Of a stretch of DNA of 64,000 bases, positions 33,170 to 44,249 are shown piece by piece; position 1 is the first letter of the stretch, and every line of letters starts with the position of its first letter. Both the position numbers and the translations under genes were made by a program. Source of the DNA: Taxillus chinensis (Eukaryota; Streptophyta; Magnoliopsida; Santalales; Loranthaceae); the NCBI GenBank assembly GCA_023512835.1, contig CM042090.1, positions 54,726,865 through 54,790,864 of the forward strand, in the 5' to 3' direction. Below the pieces are notes generated by a model. It did no database searches, was not told where the DNA came from, and saw only the letters and a program-made list of their open reading frames with translations.

Positions 33170-34582
33170 ATGGCAAGCTTTGATCATCTTCTAGCTAACT
33201 CCAAAAACAAGGAAGACATGACAGAGGTCGCACAGGCAGCTTCGGCAATTCAACAACACTTTGGAGACTTTTCAGGAGAAAGTGCCGAGCAAACCATATT
33301 GGCCCCAGAAGTCCAGATGCGTGTCCAAATGGCCCACCAAGAGGAACTTGACGATATATGGGCACGATGGCCTTTCCACATACAGGCTGCCTACATTAAA
33401 AAATACGGGGACTTGTTGCATCTAACGCGAGTACCTATCGACGAGCCTATGTTAAGAGCAGCCGCACATTTCTGGGATCCCAGGCGGAGGTGTTTCGCTT
33501 TTAATGAACAGGATTTGACTCCTACTATGGAGGAATATCAAGCCCTTTTGGGATGACCAATCAATGGAGGCTCAGAAGTCTTTCTACCAACCATACAAGT
33601 TTCTTGCCTACAGACGCTATCACAGTTCTTGGGAATGACAGAAGATGAGGTAGCCCAGATTGTGCACCGCAGGGGTGGACACGAGGTCATCCCATGGCCT
33701 GTGATCCGAGATAAAATATCTTGAGCATCGGGCATGGAACTCTACTCTTTATTCACACTAGCCATGTATGGATTAATTATATTTCCTAAATTCTTGGGTT
33801 ACATTGACGGAGTTGTATGCGAACTTGTGATACAAACATTAGGAGGGGCCGATCCCATTCTTGCAATCCTTGCTAAGACAATTAGATCACTATCACACGT
33901 ACGGATCTCGGGACAAGGTCATTTCAAAGGATGTCTTCCACTCCTTTACGCATGGTTGAAAAGTCACTTCCCATGCAAGGACGCCCAACTCGAAGAGGTG
34001 GCGGCATTTCCACATAGCGCATTACCTGAATTCATTTTAAAAGAATGGGAATTACCTGAAACAAAAGAGGATTGGATCAATGAGCTGTAAACCTTAACTA
34101 ATGATCATGTTGTATGGAATGCTGCATGGATGCCCAAAGTCGACATAGTTTACAGTTGCGGACCATATAATTGGGTCCCATTACTCGGTCCATGGGGAGC
34201 TACCGCGTACGCCCCTCTCCAGGCAGGAAGACAACTCAGGGGTCATCAGCTCATTCCTGTGCTACATGAAATGGAAACCTTTGACTTCACATACATTGGT
34301 CTAGAGGCTCGAAGCAAGGCTTTCCGGGGGTACCTAGCCTGGCAAACACCTCAGAAAGTCAGCAGTAGTTCTTACTACCCTGAAATTCATCCATCATTCC
34401 CTCCATGGCGGTAACAGTACATTGCTTATGCAGAAGCCCACCAAGATCCATGACTGCTGCTCCTTCAAAGGGAAAATGAACTCAAGAACTTGCGACAGAA
34501 AATTCAAGAGCAGGAAGTGACCATCGGAAAGCTAGGCGAAAGGATCCACCAATTGGAAGAGTGGTCCGGAATTGGAAATTAG
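33170..34582 (+). pseudogene. Ogre-like ORF1, second copy (ORF1b)
   Basis: A single frame from ATG 33170 to TAG 34580-34582, about 470 codons, broken by five in-frame stops (33554, 33722, 34088, 34412, 34451) and no frameshift. It is homologous to ORF1a over its whole length: MASFDHLL, HFWDPRRRCF, GYIDG, GGADPI, AILAKTIRS, YSCGPYNWVPLLGPWG, YYPEI. It keeps a C-terminal coiled-coil-like tail (ENELKNLRQKIQEQE). The copies are well diverged, so the duplication is not recent. A tandem ORF1 is not part of the usual Ogre layout as I know it. Confidence 0.82.
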
Positions 34583-34828
34583 TTTGAGATGATCAAGGCT
34601 TGTTCTAATTCATCTAGTAGCATATTTGTTGTACTCCAATCTTCTTTCTACTGATAATGCACTCAGTTCCAAATCAATAAAGTGTTTTTTCTGTTCCCAT
34701 CATTAGCCATTCATTACATGCACTCATTACATACATTCTTGCATTCGTGACAAAAGCAAATTAAAAAAAGGGGAAAAGCTTAACGGATCAACATTTCCAG
34801 ATCAAACAAGATTGGACGTTCCTATAAT
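34583..34828. other. Spacer between ORF1b and gag
   Basis: AT-rich, with CAATAAAG followed by TTTTTTCTGTTCCCATCA and a CATTACATGC-rich stretch. It resembles the spacer before ORF1b (32993-33169) and the 3' half of the predicted intron (38257-38439). Confidence 0.5.
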
Positions 34829-36497
34829 TTGAGATCAACCCGTAATCAAGCACCTGAAGCTATGTTTGGGAGACCACACGGAGGATCGACTTTCAGGGCT
34901 CGAACAAGCTCAGCAAAAGATGGGGAGCAGTCTCCACGAGGTTCAGTTTCAGTTAAAAACCATGATGGACCTACTGACCAAAGTGACAACTGCAAGGGAA
35001 TCAGCCCCAGCAGGAGGGGTGGCTAATCAGGGACAAATGCAGAACCCACCACAAGAGTTTGTACAAGTTCAAGCAGATTCCCAGACCTATGCGCCACCAA
35101 ACGTGGTTCCGGGAAGTTCTCGCCAAGTTCCGACTACACCGCCAAACGTAGGAACACCAATCTCAGAAAACCCCATGGGAGCAAGGGACTTACCTGCTCC
35201 CAAGGAAACCAACCAACAACCAAGCTGGAAGCAAATAGAAGCAAGCTTAAAGGCTGTTAAAGGGGCAGAAAGTTATGGGACAACTAATGCCTATGATTTG
35301 TGCTTGGTACCTGGAGTAGTGCTACCTCCAAAATTCAAAATGCCGGATTTCAAAAAATTCAATGGTACCCAATGCCCGAAGACCCATTTGACGATGTATT
35401 GTCGCAAGTTGGCCGCACATACCAACAATGACAAACTGCTAATACACTGCTTCCAAGAAAGCTTAACTGGTGGGCCATTACGATGGTACATTCAGTTATA
35501 AGGCAATCATATCCATACTTGGAATGACTTGGCCACAGCCTTCTTAGTGCAATACAAACATGTGACGGAACTAGCACTAGACAGATTGGCGTTGCAGTCA
35601 TTTGAGAAAGCCGACAAAGAAAGTTTCAAGACCTACGCTCGAAGATGGAGAGAAGTAGCTATGGACGTTCAACCTCCACTAACTGAACGAGAGCTCACCA
35701 CCCTTTTCATCAGTACGCTAAGGGGTGTTTATTATGAAAAACTGGTTGGGAATGTATCAAACAGCTTCGCCGACTTAGTTGCCTCAGGAGAGAGAATTGA
35801 GGGCGGTATCAGGGAAGGCAGGCTTGGTGGGAATAAAACTGAGACTCCTAGGAGGCCCACGCCACCTAATCGCAAAAAAGAGGAAGAAGCACAAGCAGTC
35901 TGGCAACCTAAGCTCGACTTCACCTCCTCTGGGGCACAATCGGGACAGTGTATCATGCCAGGATATTATGGCGGGCAGCCCATGGCATCCTATGTGACAT
36001 CAGCCCCGCCACCACAATTCCAGCAATATCATCCACAAGGAGGAAGCCTGTACATGCCTCAGCCGAGCCAACCTCAGCTAGCCCAGCCTCAACCAGAGCA
36101 ATCGAAGCAGCCCCAGCAGAATCAGACTTTTGGAAAAACTGGGCAACAAAAGTTTGATCCAATTCCTGTCACATACACAGAAGCCTATACACGATTGTTA
36201 GTAGCAGGACTCGCTAGTCCAATACCCCTAAAGGAACGAACTCCTCCATATCCCGACTGGTACAAAGCTGATGCCCATTGTGCATACCATGGAGGCGCAA
36301 GTGGGCATGACACTGAGAATTGTTTTGCTCTGAAAAAGAAGGTCCAACACCTAAGAGATGTTGGATGGCTGGACTTCTCCAAGATGACTAATGCTCCTAA
36401 TGTGGGCATCAACCCCCTACCTGAACACTCGGGCAATGTCGCCAATATAAATACTGGCTTGGAAATCTTCCTAGAAAGGTTTCTAAGATTAAGATGA
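34829..36497 (+). pseudogene. Ogre-like gag
   Basis: Begins around 34829-34866; the first words (RSTRNQAPEAM and then GDHTEDRLSGLEQ) are in different frames, so a one-base shift lies near 34863. From 34866 the frame is open except for a TAA at about 35500, inside the conserved block GGPLRWYIQ. Gag core: SWKQIEASLKAVKGAESYG, FKKFNGTQCP, CRKLAAHTNNDKLLIHCF, HVTELALDRLALQSFEK, PPLTERELTTLFISTLRG. A Gln/Pro-rich linker follows, then a CX2HX5HX4C knuckle (CAYHGGASGHDTENC, about 36279-36323). The stop TGA overlaps the ATG of the next frame (ATGA at 36494). Confidence 0.83.
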
Positions 36498-38257
36498 GTG
36501 AGGACCAGCTATTCTGTATCCTACATAAGAACGGGTTCTTAGTAACCAAAAGGGCGACTCAAGCCACAAGAGACACAGACTCGGAGAAATGTTGTGTTTA
36601 CCATGAATCAGCTTATGGACATGATATTGAGGAATGCGATGAATTCCATGAAGCTGTGCAAGCCCTCGTTAACTCCCGAAGGCTAGAAATCACATGTAAG
36701 TCAGAAGAACTGGTGACCTGTATGGCTTCGACGGAGCATACAAAGGCATCGGGGGCGCCCAAGCCTTTAATTATCGAATATGAGGAAAAACCAGAGATCA
36801 CCACATTGGCACAAGGGGTCCGATCTCTTGTCATCCAAACTCCCGCTCTATTCCCTTACAAAAATGATAAAGCAGTGCCCTGGAAATACCACTGCGAATC
36901 GGTCATTAGAGGAAACCCCACAGCCGAGAAGAAAACAAGAAGCGGTCGTGTCTATGGATCGGAAGAAGGTGTTGAGGTCAACACAAACAAAGGAGGAGAG
37001 CATGACCTACGCCCCGTGCCTGCACCAGGTAGTAAGAACACCCCTGTTATTGACGAGGATCCCACCGAATTCCTTAAGTTAATCAAGTAGAGCGAATACA
37101 ACATTGTGGACCAACTCAGTCGGCAGCCGGCTCGTATCTCTTTGTTGTCTTTACTCATTGATTCAACTCTGCATAGAGAAGCCCTCATGAAGGTTTTGAG
37201 CAAGGCCTACGTTCCTCCGACTATATCCTTGGAAAATCTGAATAATCTCGTTAACAATAACGTGGTAGATAACTTCCTTAGTTTTGGCGAATATGAGTTA
37301 CCATCAGAAGACATTGGACACGTCAAAGCCTTACACATATCTGTCAAATGTAAGGATCACATTATCTCCCGCGTACTGATCGACAACGGGTCATCCTTAA
37401 ATATCATGCCAACTCAAATCCTGAAGCAACTGCCAATAGACTCCTCTCACGTGCATCCCACTAATATGGTTGTAAGAGCCTTTGATGGTGAAAAGCGAGA
37501 AGCAGTGGGTACGCTAGATATCCCTTTGCAAATTGGTCCAAGTGAGTTTATGGTGGAGTTCCAGGTGATGGACATCGCTCCATACTACAGTTGTTTGCTT
37601 GGAAGACCATGGATCCACTCGGCATGGGCAGTGCCGTCGACACTACATCAGAAGGTCAAGTTTGTGGTAAACGGCCAACTCATCTGTGTGTACGGAGAGG
37701 CAGAGATTCTGGTTACCAAGCCTATGTCTGTTCCTTACATTGAAAGCAATGAGGACATACCAGAATGCTCTTACCGCTCATTCGAAGTGGTTAATGTGGC
37801 CTATGCCCCCAACACTAGAGAGTCATTGGATATGGGGGGCTTGTTCCCAAAGACTGCAAAGATGGTTGCCACAGACATGCTTAAGCTGGCGCATAGAGAA
37901 GGTCAAGGCCTGGGTGCACGAGCACAAGGAATCAAGGAACCTTTAGTCATACAAAGCACTAAAGAAAGGTACGGATTGGGCTACAAGCCTACCAAGGCTG
38001 ACAAATCAAGAGAAGCCACGAGGAAAAGGGAGTCCCGCTTAGCCAAAATAGAGAAGAGGCCCCTCCAAGAGCAAAGGATGACGTTCCCACCCCTTGGGGC
38101 TATATTCCAGAGCGCAGGTTTTATCCATCAGAGGAAAGAATGCACCATGGCCATGTTACGGGCCAACCGTGGAGAGCAAGAACAGATGGGGCGGGTATGC
38201 CAAGGACCCCCAGGGCACCAGCTGGACAATTGGAGCATTGTGGACCTCCCGGCCAAG
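36494..38257 (+). pseudogene. Ogre-like second zinc knuckle, protease and G-patch-like segment (exon 1 of pol)
   Basis: A frame -1 relative to gag, from ATG 36494, with a single TAG at 37088-37090 (K-stop-SEYN, likely CAG originally). It contains a second knuckle (CVYHESAYGHDIEEC, about 36596-36640) and the aspartic protease (VLIDNGSSLNIMP near 37375-37413; ...LLGRPWIHSA near 37596-37625). A downstream Gly-rich G-patch-like segment follows (REGQGLGARAQGIKEP, about 37897-37944, then YGLGYKP). It ends WSIVDLPAK, where a GT donor at 38257-38258 interrupts the Lys codon. Without splicing it stops immediately (AAG TAA). Confidence 0.8.
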
Positions 38258-38439
38258 TAATAATCAAAGAAGCTTTGTTGGGGAATGTTCTATTTTATTA
38301 TGTTTTCAAAATTGCAAACAATGGTTGTAACCCTTTCGGAATATTTATGAAATAAGACTTTTTCCAAAACGTATCTTCTTGCATTGCATGACATGTGCAT
38401 CATCATATTTGGTTAAACTAGTCAAACTTTTACTAACAG
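38257..38439 (+). other. Predicted 183-nt intron between protease and RT
   Basis: Donor AA|GTAATAATC at 38257, acceptor TTTTACTAACAG|GTACAATC at 38439; AT-rich and full of stops. Removing it joins codon positions exactly: two bases of the Lys codon plus G38440 give Lys, and the frame continues without shift into 38480-38679 and on to RT. A spliced intron at this place (between protease and RT) is an established Ogre feature. Actual splicing of this copy is inference. Confidence 0.72.
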
Positions 38440-41400
38440 GTACAATCAGGCTGAAAAGGATCTGTTAAGTAAAGAAGAAATGAGTTGCTTAAGGTTTGAC
38501 CGCAATCCAGCTTGGGAACAACCAGTATTTGGGGCGAAGGAAGCCGACGATGAGGAAAACTTTGAGCCTCCGGAGGACATCATGTGCCTGTTGGAAAGGG
38601 AGGATCGACTCATTGTTCCTAGCGAAGTTCCGATCAAGACTATCAACTTCGGTACGCCAACTGAGCCAAAAGAACTGTGACTAGGATCTCGAATCACTAA
38701 GGACGTCAAAGACCGATTAATCGACCTCTTAAGAGCCTATATCGATGTTTTTGCGTGGTCTTACGAGGATATGCCGGGACTAAATACCAACATAGTACAA
38801 CACTAGTTTCCATTGAATCCAGGATGCATGCCCGTACAACAGAAGTTACGACGAATGAGACCAGCAATGATACTGAAAATCAGAGAAGAGGTGCGGAAAC
38901 AATGGGATGCTGGATTCCTTAGCGTAGCTCGATACCCGGAGTGGGTCGCTAACATCGTGCCCATCCCAAAGAAAGGCGGGAAAGTCCGTATGTGTGTGGA
39001 CTATCGTGACCTCAACAAGGCGAGCCCTAAAGACAACTTCCCATTGCCTCATATCGACACCTTGATAGATAATACCGCGAAGCATGCCATGTTTTCTTTC
39101 ATGGATGGTTTCTCCGGCTACAACCAAATTCGGATGGACCCCGATTACAAAGAAAGGACCACCTTCACAACTATCTGGGGCACCTTCTGCTACAATGTCA
39201 TGCCTTTTGGACTCAAAAATGCCGGGGCAACATATCAGATGGCCATGGTGACACTCTTCCATGACATGATGCATAAAGAAGTGGAGGTTTACGTCGATGA
39301 TATGATCGCCAAGTCAGGAAAGGAGGAAGACCACGTGGCGGTGTTGCATAAACTATTCAACAGATTGCGCAAATATCAACTAAAGCTAAATCCGGCCAAG
39401 TGTACCTTCGGAGCTACATCCGGTAAATTACTGGGATTTGTTGTCAGTCAAGATGGAATAGAAATCGACCCCGACAAGGTCCAGGCCATCCAAGAAATGT
39501 CCATACCAAAGACTATCAAAGAAGTTAGAGGTTTCCTCGGGCGACTCAACTATGTTGCCCGCTTTATCTCACAGCTTACTGCAACTTGCGAACCTATCTT
39601 CGAAGTGCTTCGCAAGAATAACCCCGAGGTTTGGAATGACGAATGTCAGGAGGCCTTTGAAAAAATTAAGCAATACCTTATGAATCCACCAATTTTGGCT
39701 CCTCTAACACCTAACGAACCTTTGATCTTGTATTTGACAGTCCAGGATACATCCATGGGTTTTGTATTAGGGCAGCTTGATGAAGCAAAGAAAAAGGAGC
39801 AAGCCATTTATTACTTGAGCAAGAAATTTACATCGTGCGAAGAGAAGTATACTCCCTTAGAGAAAGCTTGTTGCGCCCTCATCTGGACCACACGAAGATT
39901 AAGACAGTACACCCTATACCATACTACATGGCTCATGTCAAGACATGACCCACTCAAATATCTGTTGGAAAAACCGGCAATGACAGGAAGGATTGCAAAG
40001 TGGCAACTGCTCTTATCCGAATATGACATCATCTATGTCCCACAAAAGGCCATCAAGGGAAGTGCCATAGCAGATTACTTGGCTGACAGGGCCTTGGAGG
40101 ATTATGAGCCCATGAGCTCCGATTTTCCAGACGAATACATCAATGCTGTTCAGGAGGATCAGGAATCAAAGACGTGGATTCTGTGGTTTGATGGAGCCTC
40201 AAATTTATCCGGTCATGGCATTGGGGCAGTATTAATCTCCCCGACCAGTCAACATTATCCCATGGCCGCCAAGTTGGCCTTTCCCTGCACGAACAACATA
40301 GCAGAATATGAGGCTTGTATTATGGGTCTCCAAGAAGCCCTGATCAAGGGAATCACGAAACTTCAAGTCTTCGGGGATTCAGCCTTAGTAATCTATCAAG
40401 TCCGTAAGGAGTGGGAAACCCGGAATCCCAAACTCATTCCCTACCAAAAAATGATATGTGCTATGGCTAAACTATTTGATGAAATTTCATTTGAGCATGC
40501 ATCCCGGGAACATAATCAGATTCCTGATGCTTTGGCCACTTTAGCAGCCCTCCTTCGGTTGGATACAAGTTTAGAAGTGCCCTCTTTCGACATCTGTGTA
40601 CAAGAGGTGCCAATATACTGTATGACGACAAGTATGGATACTAACACAAAGTCATGGTATCATGATATCAAACGATATCTACTCACAAGAGAATATCCAG
40701 CAGAAGTCTCGGAATCAAAAAAAAGAAATATCCGACGAACAAGTGCTAACTACTTCTTAGATGGGCTGGTCCTTTATAAGTGCAGCTACGACATGGTGCT
40801 ACTACGGTGCGTGGAGAAGGGCGAGGCAGCTCAGATCCTCAACGAAGTCCACAATGGTAACTGTAGAGCACATGTGAATGGACACGCTCTATCCCGACAG
40901 ATCATGAGGATGGGCTGCAACTGGGTCACCATGGAAAAGGATAACATCAATCATGTGCGCACATGTCTTAAATGCCAAGTTTACGGGGATCGAATCCAAG
41001 CACCTCCATCCTACTTACACACAATGACATCTCCTTGGCCTTTTTCCATGTGGGGAATGGACGTCATTAGAGCCATTTCACCTAAGGCTTCCAACGGTCA
41101 TAGATTCATCCTAGTGGCGATCGATTACTTCACCAAATGGGTGGAAGCAGCTTCCTATGCCCAAGTCACTCAATCGGTGGTGGTTAGGTTTCTTCGAAGC
41201 AACATCATCTGTCGTTATGGGCTCCCCGAGCAGATTATAACTAACAATGCTATCAATTTGAACAACCGAATGATGGACAATTTATGCGAAGGATTTAGGG
41301 TCCGACACCGCAATTCTACTCCGTATCGTCCCAAGATGAATGGAGCGGTTGAGGCAGCAAATAAAAATATCAAGAACATCATTCGAAAAATGACTGAGAC

Positions 41401-41902
41401 ATACAAGGATTGGCATGAGAAACTTCCATATGCACTACATGCTTACCGGACTTCTGTGCGAACATCAACTGGGGCAACTCCTTTTTCCCTAGTGTATGGT
41501 ATGGAAGCAGTCCTACCCATCGAAGTGGAAATCCCATCTCTCAGAGTTCTCAAGGATACTCAACTAGACGAAGCAGAATGGGTCAGAGACCATTTTGAGC
41601 AGCTAAATCTGATCGAAGGAAAACGTCTTGCCGCAGTCGGTCGAGGCCAGCGCTACCAACAAAGGATGATGGCCAGCTTCAACAAAAAAGTAAAGCCCCG
41701 AACCTTCAAAGAAGGGGATTTGGTCTTGAAGAAAATACTGCCGATACAACATGATCACAGGGGCAAATGGACTCCAAACTATGAAGCTCCATACGTTGTA
41801 AAAAGAGCATTCTCGGGAGGTGCCCTAATCCTCACCGAAATGGACGGAGTTGAGCTACGAAATCCTATAAACAGCGATGCTGTAAAGAAGTTTTATGTTT
41901 AA
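38440..41902 (+). pseudogene. Ogre-like RT, RNase H, archaeal-type RNase H and integrase (exon 2 of pol)
   Basis: In frame after the predicted splice. Stops at 38678 (ELTGA context) and 38804 (TAG), then open for 1029 codons from 38813. RT: CVDYRDLNKASPKDNFPLP, FMDGFSGYNQI, palm YVDD at residues 160-163 of that frame. RT-associated RNase H: FTSCEEKYTPLEKACCAL and following. A second, archaeal-type RNase H at about residues 452-585 keeps WFDGASN, NNIAEYEA, FGDSALVI and PDALA. Integrase has the zinc domain and a DDE core with D750 and E847, but the second Asp is Asn811 (ITNNAIN; the usual motif is TDNG), with normal 35-residue spacing to E. Integration activity is therefore expected to be lost. 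C-terminal FKEGDLVLKK block; stop at 41900-41902. Confidence 0.88.
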
Positions 41903-42960
41903 CTTCCCCACTTCAAAAACCGTTATACCCAACTGAATCAAAATCTCATGTTTCAGCCCCTCACATTATTGGGCTAAATTCGTCCTCACTATATGACAAT
42001 TAAGTTTGCATGACTTAACAAACAAGGTTCGTGGCCCAAGAGCAAACTCGGTGAAAACCTGAAAAGGCACCAAGGGTAAAACACAAAGCTCAATCAAAAG
42101 CTAAAGAAAGGCGGACTTGGCAAAAACCCGAAAGGGCACCAAGGGTAAAATACAAAGCCAACAAAAAGTGCAGCGATATCAGAATCCATGATCCTCTAAG
42201 AAAACCAAAGTGGGAGACAACTCTCGAGCTCCCCAAGCAAACAGTCGCAGAAAGGTCGTCACGCCACTTCAAACTAGGGACTAGGCTGTGAACCAAAAGA
42301 TTGGTCAAATCTTAAGCATACTCTAATCAACTTTACAAGACATGTCTTTTTAAAGCTATTGTCCTTGTACTACAAAAAGGAGTTTAATTTAACTTTATAT
42401 GATGATAAACAAGTTATTCCATATGCAATGATGCAATTGTAAGTGCAAAATGTCTTATCAAATAAATATCATTTTGGCCTTTTAAAAAAATCATTTTAAA
42501 ATCGTTCATTCCCCGCTTGAATTTCCTAAACTTTGCTTCGCCGCGAGGTTTGCATAAGGCAATAACAAAGCTCTGGACTTTTGCCTTAAGAGAAATCAGG
42601 GCGCAGGCAACTTAGCAGTTTGCTCATCAGGAGAAGAAGAGGATGCCAAGTCATCTGGAAGCATGCTTTTCAGAAGAAGCGGCACCAAAATCTCCTTAGA
42701 TTGTCTTTGCCACGCATTTTGTGTACCTGATGCACATTCTCAAAGATTCAGACCTCCCCCTGCGCCACATGCATCAATTACATTTCATGCATCAACCGCA
42801 TTTCATGCATCATTCCTACATCTGGCATGTTTGCTCTCGTCCAAACTGCAGGACTATTGTCATGGCATAACACCTCCTATCCCAGTGGATAAGCCTTAGA
42901 GCTCCAAAAGTGAGGGAAGTTTTCATCCCCAAACAGAGAAACCGTTCATTTCGATCAAAA
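41903..42960 (+). other. Ogre-like 3' UTR, proximal part
   Basis: Non-coding. A GGTGAAAACCTGAAAAGGCACC-type word occurs twice about 71 bases apart (near 42049 and 42120), as is common downstream of pol in Tat/Ogre elements. CATGCATCA words near 42770-42820 lead into the 31-bp array. Confidence 0.6.
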
Positions 42961-44150
42961 TATCCAAAGCCATGCTCACCCGCATCCAAAACATCCAAAG
43001 CCATGCTCCTCGCATGCCAAACATCCAAAGCCATGCTCCCCCGCATGCCAATTATCCAAAGCCATGCTCACCCGCATGCTCAATATCCAAAGCCATGCTC
43101 ACCCGCATGCAAAATAGCCAAAGCCGTGCTCCCCCGCATGCCAAATACCAACACCGTGCTCCCCCGCATGCCAAACAACCAAAGCCATGCTCCCCCGCAT
43201 GCCAAACAACCAAAGCCATGCTCACCCGCATGCCAATTATCCAAAGCCATGCTCACCCACATGCCAATTATCCAAAGCCATGCTCACCCGCATGCTTAAT
43301 ATCCAAAGTCATGCTCACCCACATGCAAAACAGCCAAAGCCATGCTCCCCCGCATGCCAAATACCAAAGCCGTGCTCATCCGCATGCTCAATATCCAAAG
43401 CCATGCTCACCCGCATGCAAGACATCCAAAGCCATGCTCCCCGCATGCCAAACATCCAAAGCCATGCTCCCCCGCATGCCAAACAACCAAAGCCATGCTC
43501 ACTCGCATGCCAATTATCCAAAGCCATGCTCACGCGCATGCCAATTATCCAAAGCCATGCTCACCCGCATGCAAACCAGCCAAAGCCGTGCTCCCCCGCA
43601 TGCCAAATACCAAAGTCGTGCTCCCCCACATGCCAAATACCAAAGTCGTGCTCCCCCACATGCCAAACAACCAAAGCCGTGCTCCCCCGCATGCCAAACA
43701 ACCAAAGCCACGCTCACCCGCATGCCAATTATCCAAAGCCATGCTCACCCGCATGCCAATTATCCAAAGCCATGCTCACCCGCATGCTCAATATCCAAAG
43801 CCATGCTCACCCGCATGCAAAAATAGCCAAAGCCGTGCTCTCCCGCATGCCAAATACCAAATTCGTGCTCATCCGCATGCTCAATATCCAAAGCCATGCT
43901 CACCCGCATGCTCAATATCCAAAGCCATGCTCACCCGCATGCAAAACAGCCAAAGCCGTGCTCCCCCGCATGCCAAATACCAAAGACGTGCTCCCCCACA
44001 TGCCAAATACCAAAGCCATGCTCCCCCGCATGCAAAACAACCAAAGCCATGCTCACCCGCATGCAAAACAGCCAAAGTCGTGCTCCCCCGCATGGCAAAT
44101 ACCAAAGCCGTGCTCACCCGCATGCTCAATATCCAAAGCCATGCTCACCC
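42961..44150 (+). repeat. 31-bp satellite-like tandem array in the 3' UTR of the Ogre-like element
   Basis: About 38 copies of a 31-bp unit (ATCCAAAGCCATGCTCACCC plus GCATGCCAATT), the reverse complement of the unit at 12720-13796. Three unit flavours (ending CAATT, CAAACA, CAAATAC) are interspersed and form a higher-order pattern of a few hundred bases. All three sense frames are open over most of it, giving His/Pro/Lys-rich pseudo-ORFs of 129-395 codons. Confidence 0.92.
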
Positions 44151-44236
44151 ATAAATATCAATCCCTGAGAGAAGAATCAACTGGTCAAATGGGTACGGTC
44201 TTATCTTTGCACATCATTCGTACACGAACAACGCGC

Positions 44237-44249
44237 AAAGAGGGGCAGC
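44237..44249 (+). other. Polypurine tract of the Ogre-like element
   Basis: AAAGAGGGGCAGC immediately before the 3' LTR start TGTTGG; identical core to the tract at 12634-12648. Confidence 0.8.
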
